A stretch of DNA of 64,000 bases from Eulemur rufifrons (GCF_041146395.1 NC_090989.1:282874343-282938342), one strand, 5' to 3'. Counted from the first letter of the stretch, positions 44,905-57,479 are shown. Numbers and translations: made by a program. Notes: generated by a model not told the origin, from the letters alone.

Positions 44905-45110
44905 CTGCGAGCCTGGTGCTGTTCTATGCACGTATTTGTTCTAATACAAATATTAACTCATGTATTTTTCACCCTGTGAAAGAAGTAGTGACAGTATCCC
45001 ACTGTACAGATTAGAAAATTAAGGCACAGAAAGAGGAAATGACTTGCCCAAGGCCACACAGCTAACAGCTAATGGAGCTGGTATTTAAACCCAGACTATG
45101 CGGCTCTGGG
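44905..45110 (-). repeat. MIR SINE
   Basis: 'gcctggtgctgttctatgca', 'tcccactgtacagattagaa' and 'tgacttgcccaaggccacac' in reverse MIR order, nearly full length. Confidence 0.8.
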
Positions 45111-45429
45111 GCTGCTCGCTCGGCCTCCGTGCCGCCCACCTGCCTTTGGAAGGAGCACTGTGACGAGGACAGGAGGCCTGAATTCTGCCCTCCACTCTGC
45201 ATTCGTTTGCAGCCTGCCCTTTGGAGAGTCACTTCACCTCCCAACCAGGCTTTCCTCCTCTTTAAAATGACACACTTGGACTCCAAGGTCACTGAGGCAT
45301 CAGCAAGCCCCAAGGTGGCACCTCTGAAGTCACCCTGTGGCTCCAGCTCCTGAGGATGTATGAGGCTGTTCTGCCTCATAGGCACGTGAGGTAGCCAATC
45401 CCGAACAAAACTGAAACGCTCAAATCAAG

Positions 45430-46110
45430 CCTTCCCCAGTGTGGCGGATGAAACATGGCCACACCGTCTTTGCTACTCTTCCCACGGCGGGTGGGGCACA
45501 TGTCCAATCCTCCTCCCCTCGACTCTGGGCTGGCCTGATCGACTAGCTCCATGAACAGAATCAGGCAGACGTGCATTCTGGGATTGCTGAGGTCCTAAGC
45601 TTACCCCCGCCTCCCACCACAACCACTGCTGCCTGTGGGCTGTTTCCTTGGAATGCTTATTCCAGGGGAAGCCAGCCATCAATAAGATTGATGGGCCTGA
45701 GGCTGCCATGCTGTGAGGAAGCCGGGCTAGCCACATGGAGAGGCTCCGAGGAGAGAGAGAGGCACCAGGCATGGGAACCAAGACTCCGTCCTGGACACAC
45801 CAGCCCTGGCAGATGCATCATGGAGATGAACCAAGGAACCAAGTTGACACCAGAACCAAGATCCAGACGTAGGTCCCCAGATGAGCCAGCCCAGTTCTCG
45901 TTAGCAGTTCGAGCCACGCCAGCTAAGGCCACGTCAGTGCAGAGTGGAGTGGAGTCAAGCCCTCCCTGCCATGCCCTGCCCGAATCCTGACCCACTAAAT
46001 CAGGGCCATAATGAACTACTCAGCATTTTATGCCAGCAAATGGTGGGATTAGCTTGTTACGCTGCCATCGATCATTGGAGCACCAGGGTTATGGCAAACC
46101 GGAGCGTTGC
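45430..46110 (+). mobile_element. Probable old MaLR-type LTR
   Basis: Text such as 'aggaagccgggctagccaca', then 'tggagaggctccgaggagag', 'cctgacccactaaatcaggg' and 'gggattagcttgttacgctg' resembles the 3' half of MLT1-group LTRs. Divergence is high and both boundaries are approximate. Confidence 0.5.
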
Positions 46111-46289
46111 CAGTTCCCAGCTGCCACAGGGACCAGGCACCAAAGCTGGGAACAATCACAGGAAAAGAATGAGATATCCAAAAATCCATATACGAAGTAT
46201 GCATATTACCCAACAGGACTTGCTACCACCAACATTACAACTACTACTATGATGATGAGGACAACTCCATTACTGCTACTAATAGTAAG

Positions 46290-46500
46290 TAATCAATAAT
46301 TGTTGTGGTTGTGCCATGCATGGTGCTAAACTTTCTATAGATACCAGTCATTGTATACACAAAGAAGCCCATGCATTTGATACTATGAAAGCTCACCTTG
46401 TAGATGGGGACTGAAGGGAGCTCTGACAGGTGAGTGGCTTGCCCAGGGTCCCACAGCTGGGAAGGGGCAGTGCGACCTGGAACCAATTCTGCATGATTCT
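46290..46500 (-). repeat. MIR SINE
   Basis: 'gccatgcatggtgctaaact', then 'gagtggcttgcccagggtcc', 'cacagctggg' and 'gacctggaaccaattctgc', in reverse MIR order. Confidence 0.7.
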
Positions 46501-48526
46501 AGAGCCGCACCCGTAACCGCAGCCTCTACCAGGCTGCAAGTTCCCTTCTGTCACCTGTCCCTTCTTTGTTCCTTCAAGACTAACGGGGTCTCACCTATAC
46601 AGAAATGTAGGCATCAGAGGGCAGCGTCTGGGCCCCAGATACCAGAGGGTGGGCCTGCCTGGTGCTGTCCACACCACAGGGACCCAGGTCAAATGCCACA
46701 TGCTCACCCGTTCATTCACAAACATCAGCTGAGCTCCACCATGAGCCACGCTGGGGCTGGGACTGGGGAGTCGCCTACCCACCCCCACCCTGTGGTCAGG
46801 CAGACAGCGCACGGGCAGCAACGGGGGATTCTTCGGTAGGGAGGGGTCCCAAACGAGGTCCATCTTATTTCCCAGTAAACCAACCAAAGCCTGAAGGAGA
46901 TGAGAGTCCTAGCAGTCAAGATCACGGACAGGGTAAATCAGAAGCGGTCTGAGGTGAGAGGTGAGAGAAGGTTCTCCCTCCCCTGGCTCCCACGGGTACC
47001 TCCAGGGAGGGAGGATGGGAAGAGGATCCTCCTCTGTACTCTGGGGAGGCTCTGCCCCACCCCTCCACCTCCTGTGTCTGCCTGTCCCCACCTTGCCACC
47101 ACCTTCTCTGCCCAGCGCCCCTGTCATCCACCACCATCACTGCCCCCTCGCCACCCTGGGCAGCGCAGACAGGTCCCCGGGCTTCCCTCCCTCCGCAACC
47201 TCGGTGATGGCTTCTAGGTGACAAACCCCAACAAATCCTATGTCCCTGACTGTAGGTGTCGGGGCCGCAGAGGGCCGCTAGGGGAACCCCCCCCCCCAAT
47301 GTCCTCATCAGGCCCTGCCGCCTCATCTGTCAGCCCCACTCACAGCCTGACGAGAAGGAACCGGTGTCAGCTCCCGTCAGCTGAGGACGTTTCCAGAGGC
47401 AAAGGGGCTTCAAGCTGCCCCTGCCTTTCGGGGTCTGTGAGGCGCACGAGTGCAGCGCTGGCCGTGCCAGGGGCTGCCCGGACGCTGCGCCAGGAGACCG
47501 CCCGGCGAGAGGAGCAGGGCCGGCCTCCAGGGTCGGGCCTGTCAGAGGCGATTTCACGGCTGAGTGGGCTGGAGGTTTTGTTCTTCTCTGAGGCCACTGG
47601 GGCTGCCGGTGGAGAGGGAAACGCTTCCAGAAGCTCTGATCAGAGCAGGGATGACACTGTGTACTCTGGGCTCTCCTTGGACTTCCCAGAAATGTCTGGG
47701 TTGGGTTTGGTTTCGCTTTGCGATCTGGATGCCTGACACATCACAAGCGCTCAGTAAACATTCAGTCCAGCAAGAAAATCTGTGGCTGCTCCCCTGTGGT
47801 GGGCCCAGCCGGGTGACAAACAGCGCGACACAAGCTGGACCTGGCCCCTGCTCCCACAGCGCCCACTCTTGCTGGGGAGAGAATTTCAACTGAACAGATG
47901 CATGAATAAATCAAGTGTCCCTTGTTGCCTCAGTTTCCCTACTGGACCAGCCATTGAATAAGAAGCTTTTGGTGACAGGTGCTGCACCCCTGGCAAAGCA
48001 TCATTTTGATACTGTAGAAAGACAATGTGCACTTTTGTAACGAAAATCTGGTTTAAAAAAACAAGAAGAGGGGTCCTCGGTGGGGGGGGGGGGCCCTGTG
48101 GACAAACAGGGAGCCGACTCCCCACGTCTCCCTGCCCTTGCTACCGCGCCCTCTGCCCTCAGAGCGCAGACACCCCTCATACCTGCCGCTCTGTTTGGCT
48201 GTCTCGCCATGGCTTTCTCTGGGGCTGGAAAAGACTCCTCCCTATTTTCCATAAGGAAATCTTTGTAGCAGTCCCAGCGGAAAAGTCAAAAGTTTGACTT
48301 GAAAAAAGGAGCTACTTCAAAAGCATTGTCAGACCGAGGCGAGGGGTCCTCTAAATGCATAAATTACAGGGGGCATCCATTGATCCACCTCCAGGCCACC
48401 CTGCCGTGGGGGCTCCGGGTGGAGGGCGCCAGAGGGACCGAGCCCGACATCTGGGGAGGCAAAGCAGAAAAAAATCCACGTTGAATAAAAAAGTAAATTA
48501 ATGTGTTTATTACTTACTGCCTGGAC
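46501..48526. other. GC-rich intronic sequence with no recognised gene
   Basis: Contains C11 (47287-47297) and G12 (48082-48093) runs and a CpG-dense patch around 47430-47550. A short L2/MIR-like end lies near 47735-47770 ('acaagcgctcagtaaacatt'). The open frames of 100-170 codons lack splice context and similarity. Confidence 0.5.
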
Positions 48527-48554
48527 TGTGTGTGTGTGTGTGTGTGTGTGTGTG
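48527..48554 (+). repeat. (TG)14 microsatellite
   Basis: Uninterrupted TG dinucleotides. Confidence 0.95.
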
Positions 48555-48779
48555 CACAGAAAAATGAAAGAAAAATGTAGAATTTTTTCAATAATAAAAA
48601 GAGAGTTGCACTGCGGGGCCCCTAAAGCTTGTGAAAAATTAAACTCGACGGATTCAAACTGTCCTATTTCCACTTCAAAAGAGAAGAGGCACTGAGCTCT
48701 TCCCAACTTATCTTCAAACGCCCAGCACCCTAGAAAGTTTCTTTAAAAAAATAAAGGCTCCTGTTCCCCCAAGCACTGT

Positions 48780-49170
48780 ACCGGTTACTGTACCCACTGT
48801 CTCTCCCTCTTCTAATTATACCCCTGTGAGTCTATTAATCAACTTGTAAATTATTTAGAGAGCCATGCGCTGTCTTCAGCTAGTACAAACACACCACATG
48901 CAAAGACTTGCTGGAAACGGGCAGAGGTCCCTCAGGGTCTCCCCTCCGCGGGAAGACAGCTTGCAGCTCACTGAGGCTGCTCTGCTAAAAACAAGAAATA
49001 ACATTCCGCTTACCTCCTCAGATGGGGAGATTTATTTTGTCTTTCAACTCAGCAACTCCTTGCAAGTTTTTAACAAAAGAGAAAAGCTGGTCTATTGTCG
49101 AATCTTTAGTGTGCATTTAGTGATAAGAATATTAATTCCCCCTAAAAAACGAAGCACTTCAGCTGAGCTC
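48780..49170. promoter_or_regulatory. Weak candidate conserved noncoding block
   Basis: Repeat-free, with 'tctaattatacccctgtgag', 'ctattaatcaacttgtaaat' and later 'gtgataagaatattaattcc'. Enhancer-like texture only. Confidence 0.3.
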
Positions 49171-49189
49171 TGATCCAAGCCTCCTGGGA

Positions 49190-49620
49190 TCTGGACTCGT
49201 GGAAGGCTCTCGAAAATGCTCGTAATCATCCCAATTTAGGGCTGGTTTGGCTTGTTTGTGTTAGGATGCCTGCATTTGCTAGGGTGAGGTCTCATTACCA
49301 GAAAGGGTGCAAATTAGAGCCTCGAATCTCCCTCAAATCTCCCGCCTCTTCCCCGGTTCTATTAGGCCATGAGGGACCTTCTCCAGACAGAAATATTTAG
49401 GAAAACAGGGATGTGCGGGAGGGGGCACAGGTAACACTCGATAATGATCTGTCTTCCACGTTATCTTTTCGACACACTAGGACTTTCGCTTTTAGGGGAA
49501 AGTTACTGCCAATTAAATAGCTGTCTTCTCACCTGAAAGTAAGCACTGTATATGTCTAGTGTGCACCAAGGAATTTGGGCCTTCCGATAACTGAACTATT
49601 AATGCTTTAGCTGTTGGGGA
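49190..49620. promoter_or_regulatory. Candidate conserved noncoding block
   Basis: Repeat-free sequence with 'aaaatgctcgtaatcatccc' (TAATC), 'ggtgaggtctcattaccaga' and 'gggtgcaaattagagcctcg', then 'actgccaattaaatagctgt'. Homeodomain cores recur and no frame is open. Inferred regulatory. Confidence 0.42.
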
Positions 49621-50114
49621 GATGCTGGCAGGGCAGGGTCCCAGGGGCAGGTCAATCAGGGGCTCGTTGTACCTGGGCCAATGAGCTGGGGGCAGGGCAG
49701 GTACTGGAATGTGTGGTTCTCCACTCCTGGAGAAATGGGAGGTACGAAACGCTAGAGTCTAACTCAAAAAACCCACTCCTGGGACCATGCCCTCGCTGGT
49801 GGGCGCCTGACCATACAGTTCCAACACGTCTGGCTATTTTTAATCTCGTCCCTGGGTAGCCGTTCTCGAGAGAAAGTCCCAGCAATGTGTGAGAATGAAA
49901 ACGGTTACCAGAGCCGGCGTAGGAGCCAACCCTCTGAACCAAAGAGACGGCGGTCGTATCACGAATCAGGCCCAACAATCGGAAGCAGGTTACATCTGCC
50001 ATCAGTTGCCCCTGGGCCCTAACTGAAGGCTGAAATTTCCATGAGAAGAGCTAAAAACAGAACAGAGTAGACTTCTTCATGATGGGTGAGTTTGAACAAC
50101 ACAGTGAGGCTGAT
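49621..50114. other. Intronic sequence, nothing recognised
   Basis: No exon or repeat identified. Short frames overlap on both strands. Confidence 0.5.
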
Positions 50115-50302
50115 GAGCAGGGTGGGTTTTTATACTAAGAGAAAATTGAGTGGCAAAAACCTACCTAACGGGTACAATGACCACTCTTCGGGTGATGGGC
50201 ACACTTAACAGCCCTGACTCAAGTGTCATAAAAGCGATCCATGTGACAAATACATTTGTACCTCTTAACATTTTGAAATAAGAAATAATAATAATAAAGA
50301 AA
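50115..50302 (+). mobile_element. L1 3' tail (lemur type), severely 5'-truncated
   Basis: 'cctacctaacgggtacaatg', 'gggtgatgggcacacttaac' and 'atttgtacctcttaacattt' followed by 'tgaaataagaaataataata' match the 3' UTR style of strepsirrhine L1s. No clear target duplication was found. Confidence 0.7.
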
Positions 50303-50389
50303 ACAATGAAAAACCAGACACCTCAACAAACACAGAATAGATAATTTCCATGGAAAGGTCTGGCTCTCTAGAATTCAGAAATTTCACAA

Positions 50390-50800
50390 AAACCCTCTGG
50401 AAGGAATGAGGCCCTGGGGAAGGGGCGCGTCTGGGGATGGCGGCCACTGGGAGACACCACCGACGTAAGCAGAGACGTGAGGTCCAGCAGCTCCTTTGCT
50501 CGGTTTCGGAGCGAGAAGAACATCGGCATGGCCACGCACCCAGCGGCGGTGGAATCCGTCTCCGTCGGCGCCGACCACCTCATGTTAAATGATACAGAAA
50601 CAGCTGAGAACTTATTTTTCCAAAAGCCCAGAATAGTTGTTGCTTGTTTTGTTCCAGTGTAGAAGTGACAGGTGCTTCCCAGCCACTGAGGCTGCCTGAG
50701 TGAAGCGCAACCCTGTTTGCCGTCTGTGGCGCGCACGCCCGTCGGCGGTAATGGAAGTTGCCTGCATACAGAGCGCGCGTGCGGAGCCCTGGGGAATAAA
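50390..50800. promoter_or_regulatory. CpG-rich cluster, function unknown
   Basis: CpGs are concentrated in two patches (about 50425-50580 and 50725-50790), for example 'gtctccgtcggcgccgacca' and 'gtggcgcgcacgcccgtcgg'. In a mammalian intron this implies either germline hypomethylation or a recent GC-rich insertion. Frames of 60-122 codons cross it on both strands but match nothing I know. Confidence 0.35.
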
Positions 50801-52399
50801 TTTGTTCTGTTCGCTGCAGCTCGAGTCAGAACGAGTTTAGGAGGCCAGACCTACATATTTCAAAGTCCAGGGCACAGAATAAGCACCTCCCCAGCCCTCT
50901 GACCACGGCACCGTCGCCAAGCGCCCAGGATCAAGGGACTGAAGATGCGCTAAGACGGGGGCCCTGGAGTCCCTTGCCCAGTAAATGTGGAAGGAGGGGA
51001 AACAGCACAGTTATTAATTTTGCTGCTGATTCGAAAGGAGGAGGTGTTGGCAGCACCTGTGAGGACAAAAAAAGAACATAACGAAGTCTACAGAGGTCAC
51101 GGCTGGGACATCGTGAGGCCTGGAGTGGGGAGATAAGAGCAAGTGGCTCCACGGGGAAAAGATGACATCTGGATCTGTTCAGCAGAGCCAGTGATGGCGG
51201 TGACGACTGCGAGGGTGGCAAAGAGGCACAACCGTTACAAAGCCACACGTCTCTGGGGTGCGCAGCTCCAAGGTGAGTGGAGAGAGGGCAGCAGCCCGCA
51301 CTGGCAGGGCTCGCAGGAAAGAAGGGTGGTCTCGGGGCCAGAGCCAGGCCACGGGCAGAGCAGAGCACCCAGCGGAGGCGGCCCGGCACTCAGAGGACAG
51401 TAAGGCGCGGCCCCCGGAGGAACCCACGCTGCCTGGCTTGGGGGATGGGAGGGTGAGCTTTCCACGCCAGTGGCTAGGACGGTAGGAAGCCCCAGCAGTG
51501 ACATCTGTTAGCGCAGAGATGCCAGGGGCCTCTGGCCCACAGTCCTTATCATAATCTTTGCTCTGTTGGGAGCTCCCTGCACCGTGCAGCCTTGCAGATT
51601 TCACGTGGGAAAGCTCCTTGCACGCAGCGCAATGGCGGGTGCTTCCCCCTGTTCTCAGGAACGCTGCCCGCACCCAGGGCAGAGATATCTGAAATCCGCC
51701 TACGATGTTGAAGACAGAAAGCTGGGATGCCTCAGTGGACGGAGGAGCAGCCATTGGCTGGCTCCCTCGTCTAGAAGCTCTGAAAGTGTTGGGGGATGTA
51801 CCAACCTCTCCAGGAGGGGCCGTCTGGTCCCAGGGCAGCGCTGGGAAGATGAATTCCACTGTCCCTCTGCCCTTTGCCTTCCCCCTCCCAGGGAGGACAG
51901 TCGCCCAGAGGACTGGCCCCTCCCCCCCATGCTCTGCTTGCTGGCCCTCGCCCACAACGTGGAGGGATTCCCTTCCCCTCCTGCCTCCTCTCAGTCAGGG
52001 CTCTTCCTGGCGCAGGTCTGGGGTCCCACCTCTTGGTCCCCACCATTGGGGTGTGGCCATTTATTGGGTGGCTTGTCCCCAGGCCTGGCCTTGGAGGGGT
52101 GGGTCAGGAAGCCCACCCATGACCTGGGATTCCACCATTTCTCCATTCCATGCTTCCAGCAAACTCTGGGGTCTGACTCCTAACGGGTTCAGAGCCCAGG
52201 GTGTGGGGAAGGGATGTGGTTCATCACCACCCCTAAAACCCAAACAGTGGCACACCGGCAGGCTAGAGGGCCCCCGAGTCATAGATGTCACCGATGCTCC
52301 ATTTGGGAAGCCGGGGGCCTCAGCCAGGCCACCAACTGCAGTTACTCAGAAACGAGCAAGGCTGTGGTTGGCTAAGCAGGCTTCCCTTACTCGGGCTGA
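50801..52399. other. GC-rich intronic sequence with no recognised gene
   Basis: Several overlapping open frames (up to about 258 codons on the minus strand and 253 on the plus) occupy the same bases in different frames. This points to low stop density from GC content, not to coding sequence. Confidence 0.5.
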
Positions 52400-52680
52400 C
52401 CTTCCCTTCAAAACCAAATCCTGTCGAGAATCATTTAAATTTTCTTCCTGTTTCGGCTGGAAGTGAAGTGGGCCCCACCAGACCCGGGTGGTTCCAGCGC
52501 GTCTCCTCCACGAGCCGAGCGCGATGGTTTTCTCGGCGGCTTCTCCGCAGCCACTAATGAGCCCCTGTTAGTGGTTATGAATGTAAATGCATTCTTTGTT
52601 ATCCCGGCGAGATCAGGATTAGTGAAATGACAGAATTTATTGCTTCTGTTAGGAAGATATGATATTGCTTGTTGTTGTGT
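52400..52680. promoter_or_regulatory. Candidate conserved noncoding block with a short hairpin
   Basis: Repeat-free, with 'tcgagaatcatttaaatttt', 'gaatgtaaatgcattctttg' and 'cggcgagatcaggattagtg' (GGATTA). CCACTAA (52551-52557) and TTAGTGG (52568-52574) form a 7-bp inverted repeat with a 10-bp loop. CpGs are retained. Regulatory role inferred. Confidence 0.48.
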
Positions 52681-53369
52681 CTTTAATTTTGTAGAAAGAG
52701 CAAAAGTCTAGAGCTACATAGTCTAAATAAACAAAAAGCTGTGGAAGAAAAACTCTAGCATGAAACACTGAAGATCGAAGCTATTGAGGTCTTACTAACT
52801 TGACAGGAAACTGGGAAAGGCGTAGTCCATCTCCTTTGTATTCATCAAAAAACAAAAAGCAAAACCAAAAACAGCTCTGCATCTGGACCACCCCTGAAAG
52901 GCCTCCTCGGGTTTGTGGTTAGTGGCAGACGAATTAAGCCGACTATGTACAAGGTTAATGTGCTTTGATTCAAGCAACTTCATTTCTGTCTCTATAAATG
53001 GAACTAGCAATAGGTCCCATTTACCCAAAAGATACGGGTTGAATTAAGTAAAGAAAATAGCGCTCATATCTGACGGTTAAAGATCTGTAAATGCCCAAGT
53101 CCTTGCAAGACAAAGGAAGATAAGCCTGCCTGTCAAACGGTGAGGAGGTGGAGGAAGAAAACACGAAGGCCATGGGCTTCATGACCCCCTAAAGAATCAA
53201 CATTCTAATGTGACCACACGACCTCCTCAGTGACCATGACATTCCAGGAAGTCTGAGAACCAAAGGGCTGTGATGACTCATGGTTCTTTGCCCAAACAAA
53301 TGCTAAAACTACAAGGTTATAACGTGCCTTGAAATGTAGAGATAAAATATAGAATATAGGTATAAAGAC
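52681..53369. other. AT-rich intron, nothing recognised
   Basis: No exon or confident repeat. May include diverged L1 text near its end. Confidence 0.45.
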
Positions 53370-53646
53370 AAATTAATGGAAAAAGCTAGACAACCCCAAT
53401 ATGCAAAGAGCACTTACAGATGAATTAAGACAAAAAAATAGCTTACTTGGAAAATGGGCAAAGGGTAAAATAAGTTAATAGCCCAAGGCTGTAAGGAGGC
53501 AGTTTACAAAAGATAAAATATGCATGACCAATTATCTTATGAAAATATGTTCAAATTTACCAACCTCGTTAATAATCAAAAAACCACAATTAAAAAGAAA
53601 TAAGTCTTTGTCACCTAACAAATCAACAAAGACCCAAATGACTGGC
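53370..53646 (+). mobile_element. Old L1 fragment, 5' part of nest
   Basis: Text such as 'aattatcttatgaaaatatg' and 'accaacctcgttaataatca' is diverged L1 ORF2 C-terminal sequence. It resumes at 54433 after the LTR. Confidence 0.7.
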
Positions 53647-54432
<786 letters not shown>

Positions 54433-54660
54433 CTGGCAACACCCAGAGATGGCAAAGCCACGGAGGAAACGAGTGCTCACACCCGCCGATGGCAGGACCG
54501 TGCGGCAGTGCAGTATCATGCGTCACTGTCGCTCATGGGCATTACCACTGACTCCGTGCGCAACTGATCCTAAGATAACCAGGGACGTTTGCATGAATAA
54601 GAGTATGCATTACAATATTATTGAAGGAGTGCAAATTTGGAAACCACCTAAATGTTTACT
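54433..54660 (+). mobile_element. Old L1 fragment, 3' part of nest
   Basis: Resumes L1 text with 'aacacccagagatggcaaag', 'gtatgcattacaatattatt' and 'gcaaatttggaaaccaccta', contiguous in L1 coordinates with the piece ending at 53646. Confidence 0.7.
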
Positions 54661-54800
54661 TTTTGTAATTTTATATTTTGAAATAAAATTCAAACATACA
54701 GGAAAGCTGCAAGAAGAGTCAAAGAATCCCTGCATACCCTTCCCCAGGATTCGCCGGTGATTAACACTGCTTCATTTGCCTGGTCATTGTCTTTCTTTCT
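54661..54800 (-). repeat. L1M 3' fragment, reversed
   Basis: 'aaataaaattcaaacataca' followed by 'gcaagaagagtcaaagaatc' and 'ccctgcataccc' resembles reversed L1M 3' sequence. Confidence 0.5.
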
Positions 54801-55054
54801 GAACCACTAGATGCTTTTTAGTGGGGAATTAAATTACCAGCAAAATTTAATACTACATAAGTCTATGTTAATTTGGTATCTCATTCATTCCTTATTCAAC
54901 AGATAATTGAATAAATTCTGTAGGGTGATGATCACCACCACCACCCCAGTAAGTGGGAATCTGGCATGGGTGGAGAGAAATTATGCTTGGGGATACATCA
55001 GGTGTTCTGCCGCTGCTGCTGCTGGGACTTCCTAGTAACAGCAGCTGCCCTGCG

Positions 55055-55245
55055 GCGAGCCTCCCAGGCACCACACCTGTACATTACAGTCTGGCCTCAC
55101 GACAACCCCGCACGCACGGATTCCTATGTCCATCCCACCATCAAGAAGCTGGGGGCTTCAAGAAGGGCAAAGGTGGTTTCTTGGGGCCACATGGCTGGGG
55201 CGGCGGCACTGGAATCTGACCCAGACTGGGAGGCACCAAAGCTCA
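55055..55245 (-). repeat. MIR SINE (diverged)
   Basis: 'cccaggcaccacacctgtac', 'tatgtccatcccaccatcaa' and 'ttggggccacatggctgggg' in reverse MIR order. Confidence 0.5.
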
Positions 55246-56385
55246 CACTGGTTTTTACCCTCCCCAGTGCCTCCTGCTTCCATCTCATTCTATGGACCAC
55301 CGTAGTGACCCAGGAACGGATTCACCCACGGACATACCCCTACACAGGGCTTTGTGTCTGACGGATCCTACTTTGCCCCCCTTGAACTTCACCCTGGGGA
55401 CTAGGACATCTTAAGGAGGGGCTTGGGAGAGCTGGCCAGGATGTCTCCCCGGGGACCCTTTCAGCCTGTTCTCAAATGCTTCCTTATCCACTTGCTCTCT
55501 CTAGAAAATGGCAGCAGAAGGTGCTGAGCTTCTGCAGGGAGGGTGTCCCAGCCAACGCCCACATGGCTCGCTATAATGGCAGCTTTTTGCGGGGTTGATT
55601 TTCTTCACAATAAGCATACGTTCAACCAGCCTGGATAGCTGAGCTTGTACTGATAGCACAGAGGAGCCTCAGCACTTTATGCAAGAGAAGAAGATGTGGG
55701 TGAGTGGAAAATCCACCGCCCAGGGAGCAAATGGAGGGTCTAGAGCAGCCCAGCCAGGAACTAGCTGTGTAGACTTAGCAGCTGGGTTCCTTCCCAAGGC
55801 TCATTCAGACTCAGGAAGCTGGACTGAAATGGTCTCGAAAGCGCCCTTGCTGGGGCCGGATCCTGGGAATGCTTTCAGAGTGTAGACTGTCAAGAGGGCC
55901 TGGAAAGATCATCCGGTTCTGCTCCCGAGCAAGCAGGTGAGCATCCAAGTCCCCGAGGCCCAGTGCCAGTCAGCCCTCACACCTGCAAGGCTGCCTGCAA
56001 CTTCTGGCTTCTGACTGCTCATTACATTGGAATATTTGCCCACAATGTTTTTGTATAACAAATAATAAAGGACGTGAGAAGCTCTGTGGCCTCTCCTGGC
56101 TCTCAATTTTAAGGGCTATCGGTTATGACCAGCAAACGTTCCTGAGAAACGGGAACACTCTAAACCACAGTGTGACCCCGCCCCATCCACACACCACCTC
56201 CCTTGAGACCAGGTGTGCACACCACGAGGCCGCACCAAGCAGCGAGCAACGGAGCCTCGGCCCACGAGAGAGCCCGGTTCCCATTTCTTGGCCGTTTTCC
56301 CCAATGTTGAGCCCCCAGATGCTCAGACAGCCTCCCACGGACGGAGCCGGTAAGGTCATGGCAGTGAGTGGGAAGCGCGACCTAC
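55246..56385. other. Intronic sequence adjoining the AK8 exon
   Basis: No repeat family or additional exon recognised between the MIR and the donor site at 56381-56385. Confidence 0.5.
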
Positions 56386-56475
56386 CTGCCATCTCCTTTT
56401 CGAAAAAGGGCCGGATGAGCTCGCCGAACTGCGTCTTGTCTGCCACAGCCTCTTTCAGCAGTTGCCCGCAGCAGA
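56386..56475 (-). CDS. AK8: AK8 internal coding exon (start of AMP-binding region of the second kinase domain)
   Basis: This is an internal 90-nt exon of adenylate kinase 8, a nucleoside mono/diphosphate kinase with two tandem adenylate kinase domains that is associated with cilia and flagella. Read on the minus strand it follows a pyrimidine-rich acceptor (ctcctctccccctcag) and ends at a GTAGG donor. It encodes two bases of a Val codon, 29 whole codons and the first base of the next Val, so both flanking introns are phase 1. The peptide reads [19 protein letters not shown] then [10 protein letters not shown]. From memory this is nearly identical to human AK8 at about residues 298-326. In the adenylate kinase fold it follows the P-loop strand and forms the helices of the NMP-binding segment. 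The P-loop exon (GPVGSGKS in human) should lie upstream on the minus strand, beyond 64000, and was not found here. The identification rests on remembered family sequence, not on a search. Paralogues such as AK7 or AK5 fit less well. Confidence 0.95.
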
Positions 56476-56477
56476 CT

Positions 56478-57479
56478 GAGGGGGAGAGGAGCAGAAGGGC
56501 ACCCATTACATTTTAAATAGGAGGAAGAATGAGGGGAAAAGACCCCCGTGCTGCCTGCTGGGGGAAAGGTTGCTGAGAGAAGTGAAAGGGTGTTTCTGTG
56601 TGTGGGTGTGTGTCCACGTGACAGTAAGTAGCCAAACGGAGCTGGGAGACCAAGAGGAGGGAGACGCAGAACGAACGGGCACGCACCTGGCAGAGCACAC
56701 AGGTGAAAACGATGGCACGGGGAAGACACTAACGACGCTGCTGCCGGCAGAGAAGCCCCTGCGCGGCCCGGCTACACCTGGAATTGCCGAGTGGAACCTG
56801 GTGCCCTCTGGGTCACTATGGAGGATTAACATTTGGGCGGGAACCGCTATCCCTGAGTGACGTGCCACCAGTGCGTCCACACTGTTACGACACCGTGGGG
56901 GCGGCGAAGTGTGTTGCCTCCACAGCCCTTCCCATTGGCAAGGTGTCTCCTCGGGACAGTGGGCCCATGAGATGGGATCAGTTTACATACCAAGTGCACT
57001 GACCCGTAACTACAACACACCATGCTAGAGTTACCCGGCCAGTTGCCGCTGCCCGCCTTTGGAAGCGTGTTTGCTGCACGCAGGAGCCCTCCTCCTTCCT
57101 CTCATGCCCCCACTGTGTCTCTAGCCCCGAGCCGGGGGCTGGGCAACGAGTGCTGAACGAGTAAACCCAGGCTGTCGTCTCCCTGGCTCTGAACGCCCTC
57201 TAGCCAAAGCCAGAAGATTTAAGCTGTATTTCTGTGAGTTGTTAATTGCACACTCCTGGTTTTCTTACCTTTAGTGCGCAGGAGTTTTCTGTCTGTACTA
57301 AAGATACTAAAAACCACCCTAAAATTAACTAGATAACATGAATGTTTAAGACAACTACCATCACCAAAACTTTATTCCTCAACAATGATATGCTTAATCA
57401 CTATGCAGATGACAGCAGTGATTTAATCCAAAGTAGTTGGCAGCTGCACTGGCAAAAGAAATGTAAGAATCAAGGCTGA
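56478..57479. other. Intronic sequence upstream of the AK8 exon
   Basis: GC-moderate intron. A short TG-rich stretch lies near 56593-56615. No exon or repeat family identified. Confidence 0.5.

Noticed and set aside
46901..47736. Frames of up to 172 codons in a CpG-dense patch, considered as a possible exon
   Set aside because: No acceptor/donor pair with coding-like codon bias and no recognisable domain.
51179..52466. Overlapping frames of 205-258 codons on both strands
   Set aside because: The same bases are open in several frames, a composition effect. No splice-flanked exon fits AK8 or another gene.
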